DNA of 33,135 nt from Candidatus Saccharimonadota bacterium (GCA_027357065.1 DAHVVZ010000021.1:1-33135), one strand, 5' to 3'. Positions 9,801 to 18,187 are shown, counted from the stretch's first letter. Notes: generated from the sequence alone by a model not told the origin. Program-made: numbers and translations.

Positions 9801-10013
9801 AAAAGAAGCTGGAGCTACGGTTACTGGTGGCGTCGATACGATAATCTGATTAGTTTCTGTTGGATGCGAATCACTCTCATCCGTAGGGGTTGCTGAACTA
9901 GGATTGATTGTCGTGGCTTCTAAATTTTCGTTTGGGTCAGATGAAGCCTCTGAATTGCTGACTTCAGGATGCAACTCATCTATCTTAGCTTCTTCCTGGG
10001 GATGATCATCCAT
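6867..10013 (-). CDS. Membrane-anchored surface protein with Big_5-like and alpha-2-macroglobulin (MG)-like domains, no thioester domain
   Basis: N-terminal acidic/Ser-rich cytoplasmic tail, TM helix FIVVFLLLVVVLAGGLSYWKL, Big_5-like VSTSPSNNATNVNTSSLLTLNFNEPI, MG2-like KPTYSVGDSIKFAGYVR, bait-like SGGGRCGGGGG then LLWQPDLQTNASGQASVSFNPPAGSWTATVYAMSANTQVG. Confidence 0.75.
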   Translation of the reverse strand: MDDHPQEEAKIDELHPEVSNSEASSDPNENLEATTINPSSATPTDESDSHPTETNQIIVSTPPVTVAPASFGNDQAKKTSWWKRIFKSKSFIVVFLLLVVVLAGGLSYWKLARPHDQYITVGSFKAKVVQFRLVSTSPSNNATNVNTSSLLTLNFNEPINADKLLNNMFITPTLNGTFKQGDSPTQVVFAPAEPLTKGVKYSVMINPTLQNTQGTQLGVATAYGFTTSIPSDSVAFQDQNGLIDNLTSLASGQNETFSLEFGGQVGNSANVTLYKGSVSAMLSSLVYANTTLDGYTTPQFSDLAVSTSGLSVVTSSQSVASGGNYVVSQPDGLYVAVATDSSGKELGFVWIDISNFGLLLRQDDQKTIIDAQSYASAQDVTANASFYNLNGAVNLLGQQTLNGLTTASYGFNQNLDIVVATYNNETAIVPVNVLNSGGDIRVDQNLSTAQAVYAITNKPTYSVGDSIKFAGYVRLDNDAQYTNPNGGSVQLYVGTYKGDPSPVETLTVPVNADGTFNGSFTASASWLNQGDVFNQYQLFVKSISGNPNNDLSVASFTIAATTNQANTISVAFSKSSYLPSDSITATIKAINSSGQPLANQTIDVHTFSQDYYENNLAANQANFGYGGNELAGSPTTVQLNAAGVATYTVNAASLPSDGNSQIVTVQANLPNQTGVGAAGGASAIVHQGNGYIVFGPTRSMLPTGANLVSDAYAYQLDNLPLVNTTLQYVLVDSTNSNQLASGSVQTDSSGLGAIDIPSSQLANNGDSMVLKVSFKDQYGNTIVAQTYYSVANYPLSEQEDTSGAFTYDLNVTGSSGNLAVGDVVNLTINSPAAIRAMVTMDRGRIYNPSMLNLNQGNNTFSFTVTPNLAPSFTLTFNYFLNGIYHSEGVPFNVAPLNKSLNISIQAPSSISANQSSTLNITTTDSNNQAVPTSLIVDIISANSFALSNQVNPDILASFYAARQIMTSSSSSLSPVGSGGGRCGGGGGAIPSFANAVGATLLWQPDLQTNASGQASVSFNPPAGSWTATVYAMSANTQVGLGTFTFNTQ

Positions 10014-10146
10014 GTTGAATTAAGCATAATCATCTACATGGACAAATGCAATAATGCTGACTGCTGTGCCGTTAATAATGGATTATCCTGTTGATTAACT
10101 CAATGCCTAAGCCGAGCCTGAAAGGAACTTTCCATTTTGATTTGTT

Positions 10147-10317
10147 TTAATGGTGCGAATTCAAGAAAGTCAGGTAAAAAGCGATGTAGACCATCACTAT
10201 GCCGATATTGAAGATCAGACGCTCCCGGAAACGATGCCTAAAGAATAGCAGGTCTACTGCGACTACAGTCACTACCATTGCCAGAAGATAAACTACGACC
10301 GTTATGTTTCTGCTCAT
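10147..10317 (-). CDS. Small membrane protein (56 aa), not in ORF track
   Basis: Manual translation MSRNITVVVYLLAMVVTVVAVDLLFFRHRFRERLIFNIGIVMVYIAFYLTFLNSHH*; two TM segments; TATAAT upstream (minus strand). Confidence 0.65.
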   Translation of the reverse strand: MSRNITVVVYLLAMVVTVVAVDLLFFRHRFRERLIFNIGIVMVYIAFYLTFLNSHH

Positions 10318-10419
10318 TAGCTGCGATGCGCCCTTTCGTTTCTAAATTATATGCTCTAGCCACCTAGTCAACAAAGAGCCAAGCTGCTTGCTATATGCCG
10401 CTCAGACACTACCTATAAA

Positions 10420-10776
10420 CTAATGATTTAAAAGATAATTAAGAAGAACTAACGCGTCGTTATGCTCTTCGTCCTTAGCTGAATACACCAGAACAACAGG
10501 GCCCGATTGAATTTCAGCAAGCAAACTTTCTACGGCAAGCTTGTTGGCTATTAACTCAGCTAAATAAAGCTTCTGAAATTGCAGCCATTTATCCGGATCG
10601 TGACTAAACCATTTCCTTAACTCGGTGCTCGGCGCAATCTCTTTCAGCCACAGATCTATCTGGGCTTCCTTTTTACTGATTCCGCGTGGCCATAAACGGT
10701 CAATTAAAATGCGCTTTCCTTCTTGGGCTTCAAATGGCGCATAAACTCGTTTGATGCTAACTTGTGGTTGTCTCAA
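10420..10776 (-). CDS. DUF488 family protein (TTG start)
   Basis: IKRVYAPFEAQEGKRILIDRLWPRGISKKEAQIDLWLKEIAPSTELRKWFSHDPDKW..; TTG start with aaggacc SD. Confidence 0.9.
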   Translation of the reverse strand: MRQPQVSIKRVYAPFEAQEGKRILIDRLWPRGISKKEAQIDLWLKEIAPSTELRKWFSHDPDKWLQFQKLYLAELIANKLAVESLLAEIQSGPVVLVYSAKDEEHNDALVLLNYLLNH

Positions 10777-10803
10777 CTTGGTCCTTTGAGAGTCCTTAGG
10801 AAA

Positions 10804-11517
10804 TTAATAGCCGGGGAACTCTTCGGTCTTAATGTTATCCTCATTAACATTTAAACTTACTAGTAGCTGGCGCATAGCCTTAACCATTCCTTCCGGACCA
10901 GAAAGGTAGTAGATAGGAACGTTTAGATCGCTAACATGACGCCTAATCATCTCTTCGTCAACGTGCCCACGTTCGCCGTTCCAGTCTTCAACTGTCGAGT
11001 CAGTAACTACCGGAACAAACTTAAAGTTCGGGTTATTAGCTGCAAAACTCGCAAAATCCTCAGCGAATGGCTCATCAGCTGCTGTTCTATTGGCATGTAG
11101 CAATGTTATTTGCTGCAAGCTTTTATCTTGAGTAGCCTGCGCTATCATGCTACGCACCGGCGTAACGCCAATACCGCCAATAATAAATACTGCGGGTATA
11201 GACTCGGTCTTATGCAAGGTAAAATCCCCGTAAGGACCGTCTAGTTTGACTTCAGAGCCGTTCGGTAGCTCCTTAAGTACTCTTTTGAATGCCGTGTCGC
11301 GCATCCTGGTAGCAACCGCTATACGCTCCTCATAGGGCGCAGTGATAAAAGAGAAGGCCCGGGTATTGCCCTCTTCATCGGTTTCTGAGGGATTAATTAG
11401 CGTATAGTCGGCGAATTGTCCGGCTCGATAGGTAAAACCATCCGGTTTTTCAAAGTAAAAGGCCATCGTATCTCTAGCGATAACTGCTTTATCTACTAAT
11501 TTAACGTTCGTGCTCAT
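10804..11517 (-). CDS. FAD/NAD(P)-binding ferredoxin-reductase-type oxidoreductase
   Basis: YRAGQFADYTL, RAFSFITAP, LDGPYGDFTL, VFIIGGIGVTPVRSM, YYLSGPEGMV; aaaggagg SD before ATG at 11517. Confidence 0.85.
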   Translation of the reverse strand: MSTNVKLVDKAVIARDTMAFYFEKPDGFTYRAGQFADYTLINPSETDEEGNTRAFSFITAPYEERIAVATRMRDTAFKRVLKELPNGSEVKLDGPYGDFTLHKTESIPAVFIIGGIGVTPVRSMIAQATQDKSLQQITLLHANRTAADEPFAEDFASFAANNPNFKFVPVVTDSTVEDWNGERGHVDEEMIRRHVSDLNVPIYYLSGPEGMVKAMRQLLVSLNVNEDNIKTEEFPGY

Positions 11518-11780
11518 CAAGTCCTCCTTTTCTAAGTTGTTCCTTGTAAAGCTTTATTTCTTTGTTAGTTCTTGATCTTTATATAACTTCTAAATAAATT
11601 ATGTTTTCTTGCTTAAGTTATAAAATACAGCCAGTTGCCAGCATTTCACATTACTAAGTATAGTTTACGTTGGAAAGTAATTCTTCAATAAAAGGGAATC
11701 ATAAGCTATTAATAAGGTTAGTCGCTTAAAGTGTACTAAAGTAAAGGGATAGACATGCCAAAGATTCGGAAAGGTGTCTT

Positions 11781-12263
11781 GTGCCCGCAAAGATAGCCAG
11801 ACAAAAAGGTTGGGGATGGGTAGTAACTCAGGTAGTTTTACTACTTGTACTACTGTTTGCGCCACTAATCGCACCAATATATGTGCCGACTTGGCTAGGA
11901 GTGCTAGCGATTATTATTGCGGCATTAGGCATAGGCATCAGTTTCGTGGCTTCACGAAATTTAGGCACCGCCTTAACGCCAACTCCTGTGCCTAGAGATA
12001 GCGCCACGCTGCATACCAATGGTTTGTACAGGCATATGCGACATCCGATATACACTTCAGTACTTCTAGTGGCAACCGGCATCGCTCTTTACCGATTAGC
12101 CTGGTCATCAATTGTGCTATGTATAGCGGTCTACGTATTCTTTTACTATAAGAGCCGGCACGAGGAGAAAATGCTTTTAGACAAGTACCCAGGGTACCGA
12201 AAATACCAGGCTACAACCGGCCGTTTTTTTCCAAAACTTGGCAATTCAGAAAACAATAAATAA
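11781..12263 (+). CDS. Isoprenylcysteine carboxylmethyltransferase-family (PEMT/ICMT-like) membrane methyltransferase, GTG start
   Basis: TNGLYRHMRHPIYTSVLLVATGIAL..SRHEEKMLLDKYPGYRKYQATTGRFFPKL. Confidence 0.85.
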   Translation: MPAKIARQKGWGWVVTQVVLLLVLLFAPLIAPIYVPTWLGVLAIIIAALGIGISFVASRNLGTALTPTPVPRDSATLHTNGLYRHMRHPIYTSVLLVATGIALYRLAWSSIVLCIAVYVFFYYKSRHEEKMLLDKYPGYRKYQATTGRFFPKLGNSENNK

Positions 12264-12281
12264 TTACGAGGAGATAACTCT

Positions 12282-12857
12282 ATGCATGACGATCATCAAC
12301 ACCATCACCATCAATTCCGTTATAACGAAGAGGAACGCCTAAAGAGGCAGGACCCGGTTAAGATACTCGAGAGTAGCGGTCTAAAGCGGGGCATGACATT
12401 TATTGATCTTGGTAGCAACGAAGGTTTTTTTACTTTGCCGGCCGCTAAAATAGTCGGACCAAAAGGACAGGTTTACGCAGTAGATGTTGATAAGCAAGCC
12501 ATAGAAACACTAAACCAAAAGTTAACGAATCTTGGGACCAGCAACTTCGGTACGGTTAGCGGCAGAGCTGAGGATACGGTTTTCGGGGAAAGCATTGCCG
12601 ACTTTGTGTTTCTAGGCACCGTACTTCACGATTTTGCCGATCCGCTTCAAGTCCTTAAAAACGCTAGGACAATGCTCAAGCCCAGTGGCAAATTAGTAAA
12701 CCTCGACTGGCGGAAAAAAGAGACCGTTATGGGGCCGCCGTTAGATATTCGTTTCTCTAAAGCAAAATCTAGAGCTTTGATCGAAGAAGCCGGAATGCGC
12801 GTTACAAGTGTCAAAAACTACGACGATAGTTACTACCTAATAGAGGCGGTTGCCTAA
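12282..12857 (+). CDS. Class I SAM-dependent methyltransferase with His-rich N-terminus
   Basis: MTFIDLGSNEGFFTLPAAKIVGPKGQVYAVDVD; SD gaggag; N-terminus MHDDHQHHHHQ. Confidence 0.88.
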   Translation: MHDDHQHHHHQFRYNEEERLKRQDPVKILESSGLKRGMTFIDLGSNEGFFTLPAAKIVGPKGQVYAVDVDKQAIETLNQKLTNLGTSNFGTVSGRAEDTVFGESIADFVFLGTVLHDFADPLQVLKNARTMLKPSGKLVNLDWRKKETVMGPPLDIRFSKAKSRALIEEAGMRVTSVKNYDDSYYLIEAVA

Positions 12858-12888
12858 AGTACTCGTAGCATACGCTATAATTAAACCT

Positions 12889-13050
12889 ATGAGTGATAAA
12901 GTTTTATACCAGTGCCCTGTCTGCGGACTGCATTATGAGAGCGAAGAAGTCGCCAAAGAGTGCGAGGCCTACTGCACGCAACATAACGGTTGCAGTCTGG
13001 ACATTACTAAACTTTCAGTCGAGCGTTCCGCTTCCAGCGAAAAAGAATAA
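12889..13050 (+). CDS. Small zinc-ribbon-like protein (53 aa), start revised from track
   Basis: MSDKVLYQCPVCGLHYESEEVAKECEAYCTQHNGCSLDITK..; CxxC plus further Cys; TATAAT-7-ATG immediately upstream. Confidence 0.7.
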   Translation: MSDKVLYQCPVCGLHYESEEVAKECEAYCTQHNGCSLDITKLSVERSASSEKE

Positions 13051-13356
13051 CTGCTGATAATTTTTTACTAACTCTCAGATGTATCATCTGTTAATTTATT
13101 AATTTTAGCTTGATTAGGACTCGCACCAGAGAGTAGGCGCTGCCACTAGTCCTAGAAAAAGTACCTGTTATGCCATTGATTATTTTTTTAGGTGTATTAT
13201 GAGATAGCAACGTTTTGGTGGTGCGCGATATTTAATATTCGCTGTTGTAGAGGTAGGCTTCTTTTAAAAGGAGATAAATGCGTATGAAGCAGTAGGCTAT
13301 AAATACCTAAATTATCCTTAAACAGTTAATAATTAATTCCTTAGAAAGAAGTAGCT

Positions 13357-14037
13357 ATGTTAAGAAGAATAATCTATGCGGGAGGGATACTCGGCATACT
13401 AAGCTTGGTATTTGTCCAGTCCGGCAGCTTTGCTAGCTTTACAGCAACTGCAAGCGTTAAAAATAACATCGAGACCGGAACGTTTTCTTTAGCAGTGAAG
13501 CCCGTCCCAAATAGCGTGACTGTTGACAGCGTTTTTGGCCCTGACGCTACCTACGCACAGCAAGCAGACGGCAGTTTGAGCAATATATCCCCCAGCCAAT
13601 TGCAGATGAACCTCGGTTACCTGACTCCTGGCACGACATATACCTATTCATTTACTGTTTTTGACAACGGAACTTTGCAGGGTGAAGTGAATAATATTGT
13701 TTACGCTCCGACTGCTAGCCCGAATGCTAACCAATATGCTCTTGAAAAAGATTTGACGATCCAGATCTTTGATAGCTCGGGATACTCGTTAGGTACAACG
13801 ACTGCCAACAACGGATACACATTTAGCACTAACGTAGACCTCAACGGTCATGGCCCGGACTTCCTTCAGCCTGAGCCGTCACCTAGTTATGAGGGCTCGG
13901 CAACATACAAAGTCGTAATCACTTACGCCGGTGGTTACTACAACAACAACTACGGAACTAATCCTCTAATTAGCCAAAACAACGAAGAGGGAGTTTCAAT
14001 TGCGCCGTTGCTAACGGTCAACGGCAACACACTCTAA
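13357..14037 (+). CDS. Secreted TasA/camelysin-like protein
   Basis: Signal peptide MLRRIIYAGGILGILSLVFVQSGSFASFTATASVKNNIETGTFSLAV; adjacent signal peptidase gene. Confidence 0.65.
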   Translation: MLRRIIYAGGILGILSLVFVQSGSFASFTATASVKNNIETGTFSLAVKPVPNSVTVDSVFGPDATYAQQADGSLSNISPSQLQMNLGYLTPGTTYTYSFTVFDNGTLQGEVNNIVYAPTASPNANQYALEKDLTIQIFDSSGYSLGTTTANNGYTFSTNVDLNGHGPDFLQPEPSPSYEGSATYKVVITYAGGYYNNNYGTNPLISQNNEEGVSIAPLLTVNGNTL

Positions 14038-14053
14038 CAAAAAAATAACTCTG

Positions 14054-14095
14054 TCTGGCCGATTGGCAGCCCAAATGTCTTTCGGCCAGATTTTT
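14054..14095 (+). terminator. Intrinsic terminator/attenuator hairpin between TasA-like gene and signal peptidase
   Basis: TCTGGCCG (14054-14061) / CGGCCAGA (14083-14090), perfect 8 bp, then TTTTT; nested TTGG-cagc-CCAA in the loop. Confidence 0.75.
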
Positions 14096-14101
14096 ATCTA
14101 T

Positions 14102-14728
14102 ATGGAAAAGCTAAAATTACTCAGTTCCAGACTCCAAGGTTTGCGTCATCTGAAACCAAGGCAGATATTCGAAGCCCTGGTTATAGCGTGCCTAGTGGTC
14201 GGATTCATTATTATGAGTGTCGCCATCCTTTCAGGGAGATGGCAGATTAGACCTATTCTATCTGGGAGCATGCAGCCAGGCTTTGCGATCGGCGGTGTAG
14301 CAATCACTCAAACCATACCCACCAGCCAGCTAAAAGTTGGCGATGTTGCTGTTTTTCATCCTCCTTTTATGAACAGCACGACTTACATTCACAGAATAAT
14401 TTCAATTAGTAAGTCAAATAACCATTACATAATCCAAACTAAGGGCGACGATAACCCGACCAAAGATCCTTGGTTGCTTCAAATAACTTCAAAGAATTCA
14501 TACATAACCCGCTTCACACTACCATTTATTGGCTATCTGGCAGTGTGGGTTCATTCATATAGCGGAAGAAAAGTTCTTTTAACAATAGCTGGAGTCCTAG
14601 TCATAATTCTCCTTATGACTTTGTTCTTAGATATAGAGAAAAAGAGACGAAACCGTAAAAACCTAACAGAAAGTTCAAAACAAGATATTTTGCAAAAGCC
14701 AAAACGAAAGCAAAACAGCCGGCGGTAA
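14102..14728 (+). CDS. Signal peptidase I (SipW-like), start revised from track
   Basis: ILSGSMQPGFAIGGVAIT, VGDVAVFHPP, YIHRIISI, IQTKGDDNPTKDPWLL; C-terminal TM and basic tail. Confidence 0.85.
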   Translation: MEKLKLLSSRLQGLRHLKPRQIFEALVIACLVVGFIIMSVAILSGRWQIRPILSGSMQPGFAIGGVAITQTIPTSQLKVGDVAVFHPPFMNSTTYIHRIISISKSNNHYIIQTKGDDNPTKDPWLLQITSKNSYITRFTLPFIGYLAVWVHSYSGRKVLLTIAGVLVIILLMTLFLDIEKKRRNRKNLTESSKQDILQKPKRKQNSRR

Positions 14729-14750
14729 ACCTTGCCCAAAGGCTTAGGGA

Positions 14751-15047
14751 CTAAACGAGTCTGGCTTCTATTAAGATAACCAGCAATAGAATGGAAAGTA
14801 AGCCGAATAAAAAGGCGTATTCGGCGATCGTTTCGAAACGCTTACTGCGCTTGTCGTTAACGGATCTAATGGATAAAAATGAAAAGATGGCGCTAAACGT
14901 AAATATAAGTACGGTTAGCGATGCGAACTGATCAACATGAGTCTTGTGAATTAGATTGAGGGTTCTTATCGTCGTAACCGCTATGAAAGAGAAGCCTAGC
15001 AAACTAGCTGAGGCATTAAGTATATGTTCGTTCTTGTTCTTTCCCAT
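14751..15047 (-). CDS. Small membrane protein (98 aa)
   Basis: Three hydrophobic segments, coherent coding ORF. Confidence 0.55.
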   Translation of the reverse strand: MGKNKNEHILNASASLLGFSFIAVTTIRTLNLIHKTHVDQFASLTVLIFTFSAIFSFLSIRSVNDKRSKRFETIAEYAFLFGLLSILLLVILIEARLV

Positions 15048-15174
15048 AACACCTACTAACCTAGCAATAATCCCTGTTATTAGACTTAAGCAATCTACCC
15101 GAAGCTCAATCCATATTCTTCCTAGCTTTGGAGCAAGGCATGGCTTTTATTAGAAGAGCGAACTTGTGCTAAGT

Positions 15175-16938
15175 TTAAAACTTGTTTGAGCGCCATTGCC
15201 GCCAGATAAGACGGTGTACGGGTATCCATTTAGGAATATCTCTTATTCCGGGGATAAACGGCACTGCGAGTAGTAGCATGGTAGCGAGACCGGTCAGGTA
15301 TATTGCAATTAGGTCGACATTAAAGGAAGTGCTGAAGCTTGGTATCTGGTACCACAGCGTATACAGCCATAGCCATGGTTGACCGGGGAAGGACCCCGAT
15401 TCATTCATTACTCCCCACTGTTCGCCTGTCATATGCTGAGCTTTAGCCAGCGAGGCGAAATAGTTTCCATCCTCGATGAATAATAAAGGCTTCGTGTAAT
15501 CAGTACCGTAAAACGGCGCCTCAGCAAGTAAGTCAGCATCAATCGCACCGCTCTGAGCTAATGTAAGCTCGTTAGATATCAGTGTCGGCACGGGACCATC
15601 ATTAGCCTTAGGGACTATCGGTTTACCATTCTTAAAGCTAACTTTATCAACTGCCTGTAAATATGCCTGATCCCAAACTTTTTGTTGGGCGGAGCTAGCC
15701 TTGTTGTAGCGATTGAGCGCGGTCTGGAGGCTGGAGTTGCCTGGGGCTAGTTTCTGCAGCGGCTGAAGCACGAAAGCTTGTGCAGTCTTAATGGGCTGGT
15801 GCACCCCGGCTAGAGATTCCCAGGAAACAATTAGTTTCTGCGAAGCATTTGGTGTGTTGTTATACGGAGGTCCATATTTTGCAGTCTCACTAGTGCCGGC
15901 AAGTTCGCTTGTCGCGGTAGCCATAAAGTCAGCTGGTGCAATCTTCGCCCAGGTCGAAATAGTAACCGGTGGCTCATCAGGAGAAGAAAAGAGGCCGGCA
16001 AGCACGAGAACGAGAGCTAGAACGATTAGAGTTGCAAGTGAACCCTCTTTTATGATGTCATAACGCTTGGTTGCGCCACGCCATTCTCCGGCTTCGGCCT
16101 TTTTAAGAGCCTTTTTCTCGGCACGACCATGCGCTTTTTGAATTGGGTGGGAAACACCTCTTACCCGGACAAGTACTATATGCACGGTGACAAAAGACAA
16201 AAGCAGAATCGGGATTATCACAATGTGCCAGGTCAGCATCTGGCCAAAATTCATTAGATTAAAGAAAGATCCGAGACCAGTGGCATTGATTGCGTCTTTG
16301 CCGTTAGTGGCAATCCATTGGGAATCGAAATTCTGCTGCGAGAGATAGCCGGTAAAGCTTTCAAGGATAGATATCGCAAAGGCCAGTACACCAGTCATCC
16401 AAGTTAAGGCCCGTTTCCCTCGCCAAGCTGCCATCCAGAACTTACCCCAAAGATGAATCACCATGAAGGCCATAAATAGCTCAACACTCCAAAGATGGGC
16501 GCTGTTAACGAAATGGCCGAGCGAACTTTCATGCCACCAGTTGACGCCACCGATGGCCAGTACGGCGCCAGACAAGATCACTACTCCTAAAGCTGCTAGG
16601 GTAGCTACGCCAAAAACATAGATCCAAGAAGCTACATATGCCGGCTGGCGGTCCGGTAGCAATTTTGTCGGTGGCAAGATGTGCAAGAAGAAATGACGGA
16701 CTTTATAAGTCAACATCTTTTTATCTTCGGCAGAGACGTTAGACTCGTCTGGCTCCTGATGCTCGGGTAGTGGCGGCTGAAGCTTGGTTTTTGGGAAAGG
16801 CAGCATAATTGCCAGTCCAAAGATCACTATCATCAGAGCAATAATAATTAAGTTAGCAACTGAAATTGTAAAGAACGACCAGTTGAGATAGTGCTGCGGG
16901 TGGTTCAGATTTATGACTGCTGCAAGATAATTAAGCAT
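15175..16938 (-). CDS. Cytochrome b (bc/b6-type N-terminal domain) with large extra-membrane insertion
   Basis: Helix-B pair HLWSVELFMAFMVIH and helix-D pair HIVIIPILLLSFVTVH (spacings 14 and 15); GYLSQQNFDSQWI; C-terminal TM ending DIPKWIPVHRLIWR. Confidence 0.85.
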   Translation of the reverse strand: MLNYLAAVINLNHPQHYLNWSFFTISVANLIIIALMIVIFGLAIMLPFPKTKLQPPLPEHQEPDESNVSAEDKKMLTYKVRHFFLHILPPTKLLPDRQPAYVASWIYVFGVATLAALGVVILSGAVLAIGGVNWWHESSLGHFVNSAHLWSVELFMAFMVIHLWGKFWMAAWRGKRALTWMTGVLAFAISILESFTGYLSQQNFDSQWIATNGKDAINATGLGSFFNLMNFGQMLTWHIVIIPILLLSFVTVHIVLVRVRGVSHPIQKAHGRAEKKALKKAEAGEWRGATKRYDIIKEGSLATLIVLALVLVLAGLFSSPDEPPVTISTWAKIAPADFMATATSELAGTSETAKYGPPYNNTPNASQKLIVSWESLAGVHQPIKTAQAFVLQPLQKLAPGNSSLQTALNRYNKASSAQQKVWDQAYLQAVDKVSFKNGKPIVPKANDGPVPTLISNELTLAQSGAIDADLLAEAPFYGTDYTKPLLFIEDGNYFASLAKAQHMTGEQWGVMNESGSFPGQPWLWLYTLWYQIPSFSTSFNVDLIAIYLTGLATMLLLAVPFIPGIRDIPKWIPVHRLIWRQWRSNKF

Positions 16939-17077
16939 GTTTATTGAATCAAATTAACATTAGCATTATCTCCAGATGCTTTGTTACAGTCAAATATTTT
17001 GTATGAAAAGTATCCCGCGTTGCGCAAGAAATGCCCTTTATTTATCTGTAGTAGGATTCTTATTTCAGAGTCAGTGC

Positions 17078-18187
17078 TTAGCTAATCGGATCGGCGAGCG
17101 CAATAATGTCCGTAACAGCGTCAACGTCGGGTATATTTGCAGTCGAAGTCATAATTAGCGGCTCGGGGGTTCGGCCCTTAATAATCTGAGGAATAGTAAT
17201 GTTCTTGCGCTTGATGGCCAGTGAAACGATTCTAAGAATCATCGGTTCATAATCTAGGTCGATGTTTAGTACGCACGCCTTAGGAAATGAGCCATAACCG
17301 CTAATTAAACTCGGGATTAGATTAGCCTCTAAAAAGTTAGGCCTCCCAGCAGCGTCGAGACGAATGTCGATGCGACCGTAATCCTGGCCGCCTAATGCAT
17401 GAAAAGCACTCAGGGCAAGAGTATTTACGCTCTTCTTAATATCTTCATCAATTACTTCAAGCACGGATTCGGCATTTAGCGCTTTAACCTGACTACTTAA
17501 TAGACGCGCGCCATTATTATCTGGCGGTGCAACGAGCTCTATTGGCAACGCCAAGTAGTTATTAGTGAACTCGTCTTTTAAAATCGCCACACTAAACTCT
17601 CGGCCGGGCAAGTACTCTTCAATCAAAGCATCAGAATGCAAATTTGTAATAATCGAGCTCACTTTAGAGCCTAGCTGATTGAAGTCCCTAACCACCGACT
17701 GACTATCGATGCCCAGTCCACCGCCCCGGTTGGCAGGTTTAACGAATAATGGGTAGCCCAGCAATAGCTCAGTCTTTGTTAGCTGGCTTGGGTCACTTAC
17801 TACTTGAAACGGCGAGCTCTTTAGGCCGTAATCCATTACGCGCTGTTTCGCTAAAGGCTTGTTGCGTTCAAGCTCGTGAGCTTTCTTGGCCGAGCCGGTA
17901 TAGGTAATGTGATGACTGTCTAGAAATTCACTGAGCCAAATCTTTTTTGGATCGCTAAAGCCCAGCAATGGGTCGGAGGGAATAAATTCCATACCCAGAA
18001 ATACAATATCCGGCCGGGCAGCGGCAAGTGACCTAAGATCGTTAAGGTTATTTATAACGCTTAAGCCCACTTGGGTAAAATGCCGCGCCAGTACGCCGCG
18101 TATTGATTTAGCGGATTCTTCGCTCATTGAACTAAGCCCGCTGGTTGAGGAGCGCACTATCTCAATATGTAAATTGCTTTTTTCCAT
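17078..18187 (-). CDS. ddl: ATP-grasp ligase, D-alanine--D-alanine ligase family
   Basis: GYPLFVKPANRGGGLGIDSQSVV, ALIEEYLPGREFSVAIL, GGQDYGRIDIRLDAAGRPNFLEANLIPSL; the extra MVAH in the track is probably untranslated. Confidence 0.8.
   Translation of the reverse strand: MEKSNLHIEIVRSSTSGLSSMSEESAKSIRGVLARHFTQVGLSVINNLNDLRSLAAARPDIVFLGMEFIPSDPLLGFSDPKKIWLSEFLDSHHITYTGSAKKAHELERNKPLAKQRVMDYGLKSSPFQVVSDPSQLTKTELLLGYPLFVKPANRGGGLGIDSQSVVRDFNQLGSKVSSIITNLHSDALIEEYLPGREFSVAILKDEFTNNYLALPIELVAPPDNNGARLLSSQVKALNAESVLEVIDEDIKKSVNTLALSAFHALGGQDYGRIDIRLDAAGRPNFLEANLIPSLISGYGSFPKACVLNIDLDYEPMILRIVSLAIKRKNITIPQIIKGRTPEPLIMTSTANIPDVDAVTDIIALADPIS

Noticed and set aside
11665-12082. ORFs 11665..11877 minus, 11774..11995 plus and 11828..12082 minus
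   Set aside because: Overlap the ICMT-like gene, which has clear family motifs
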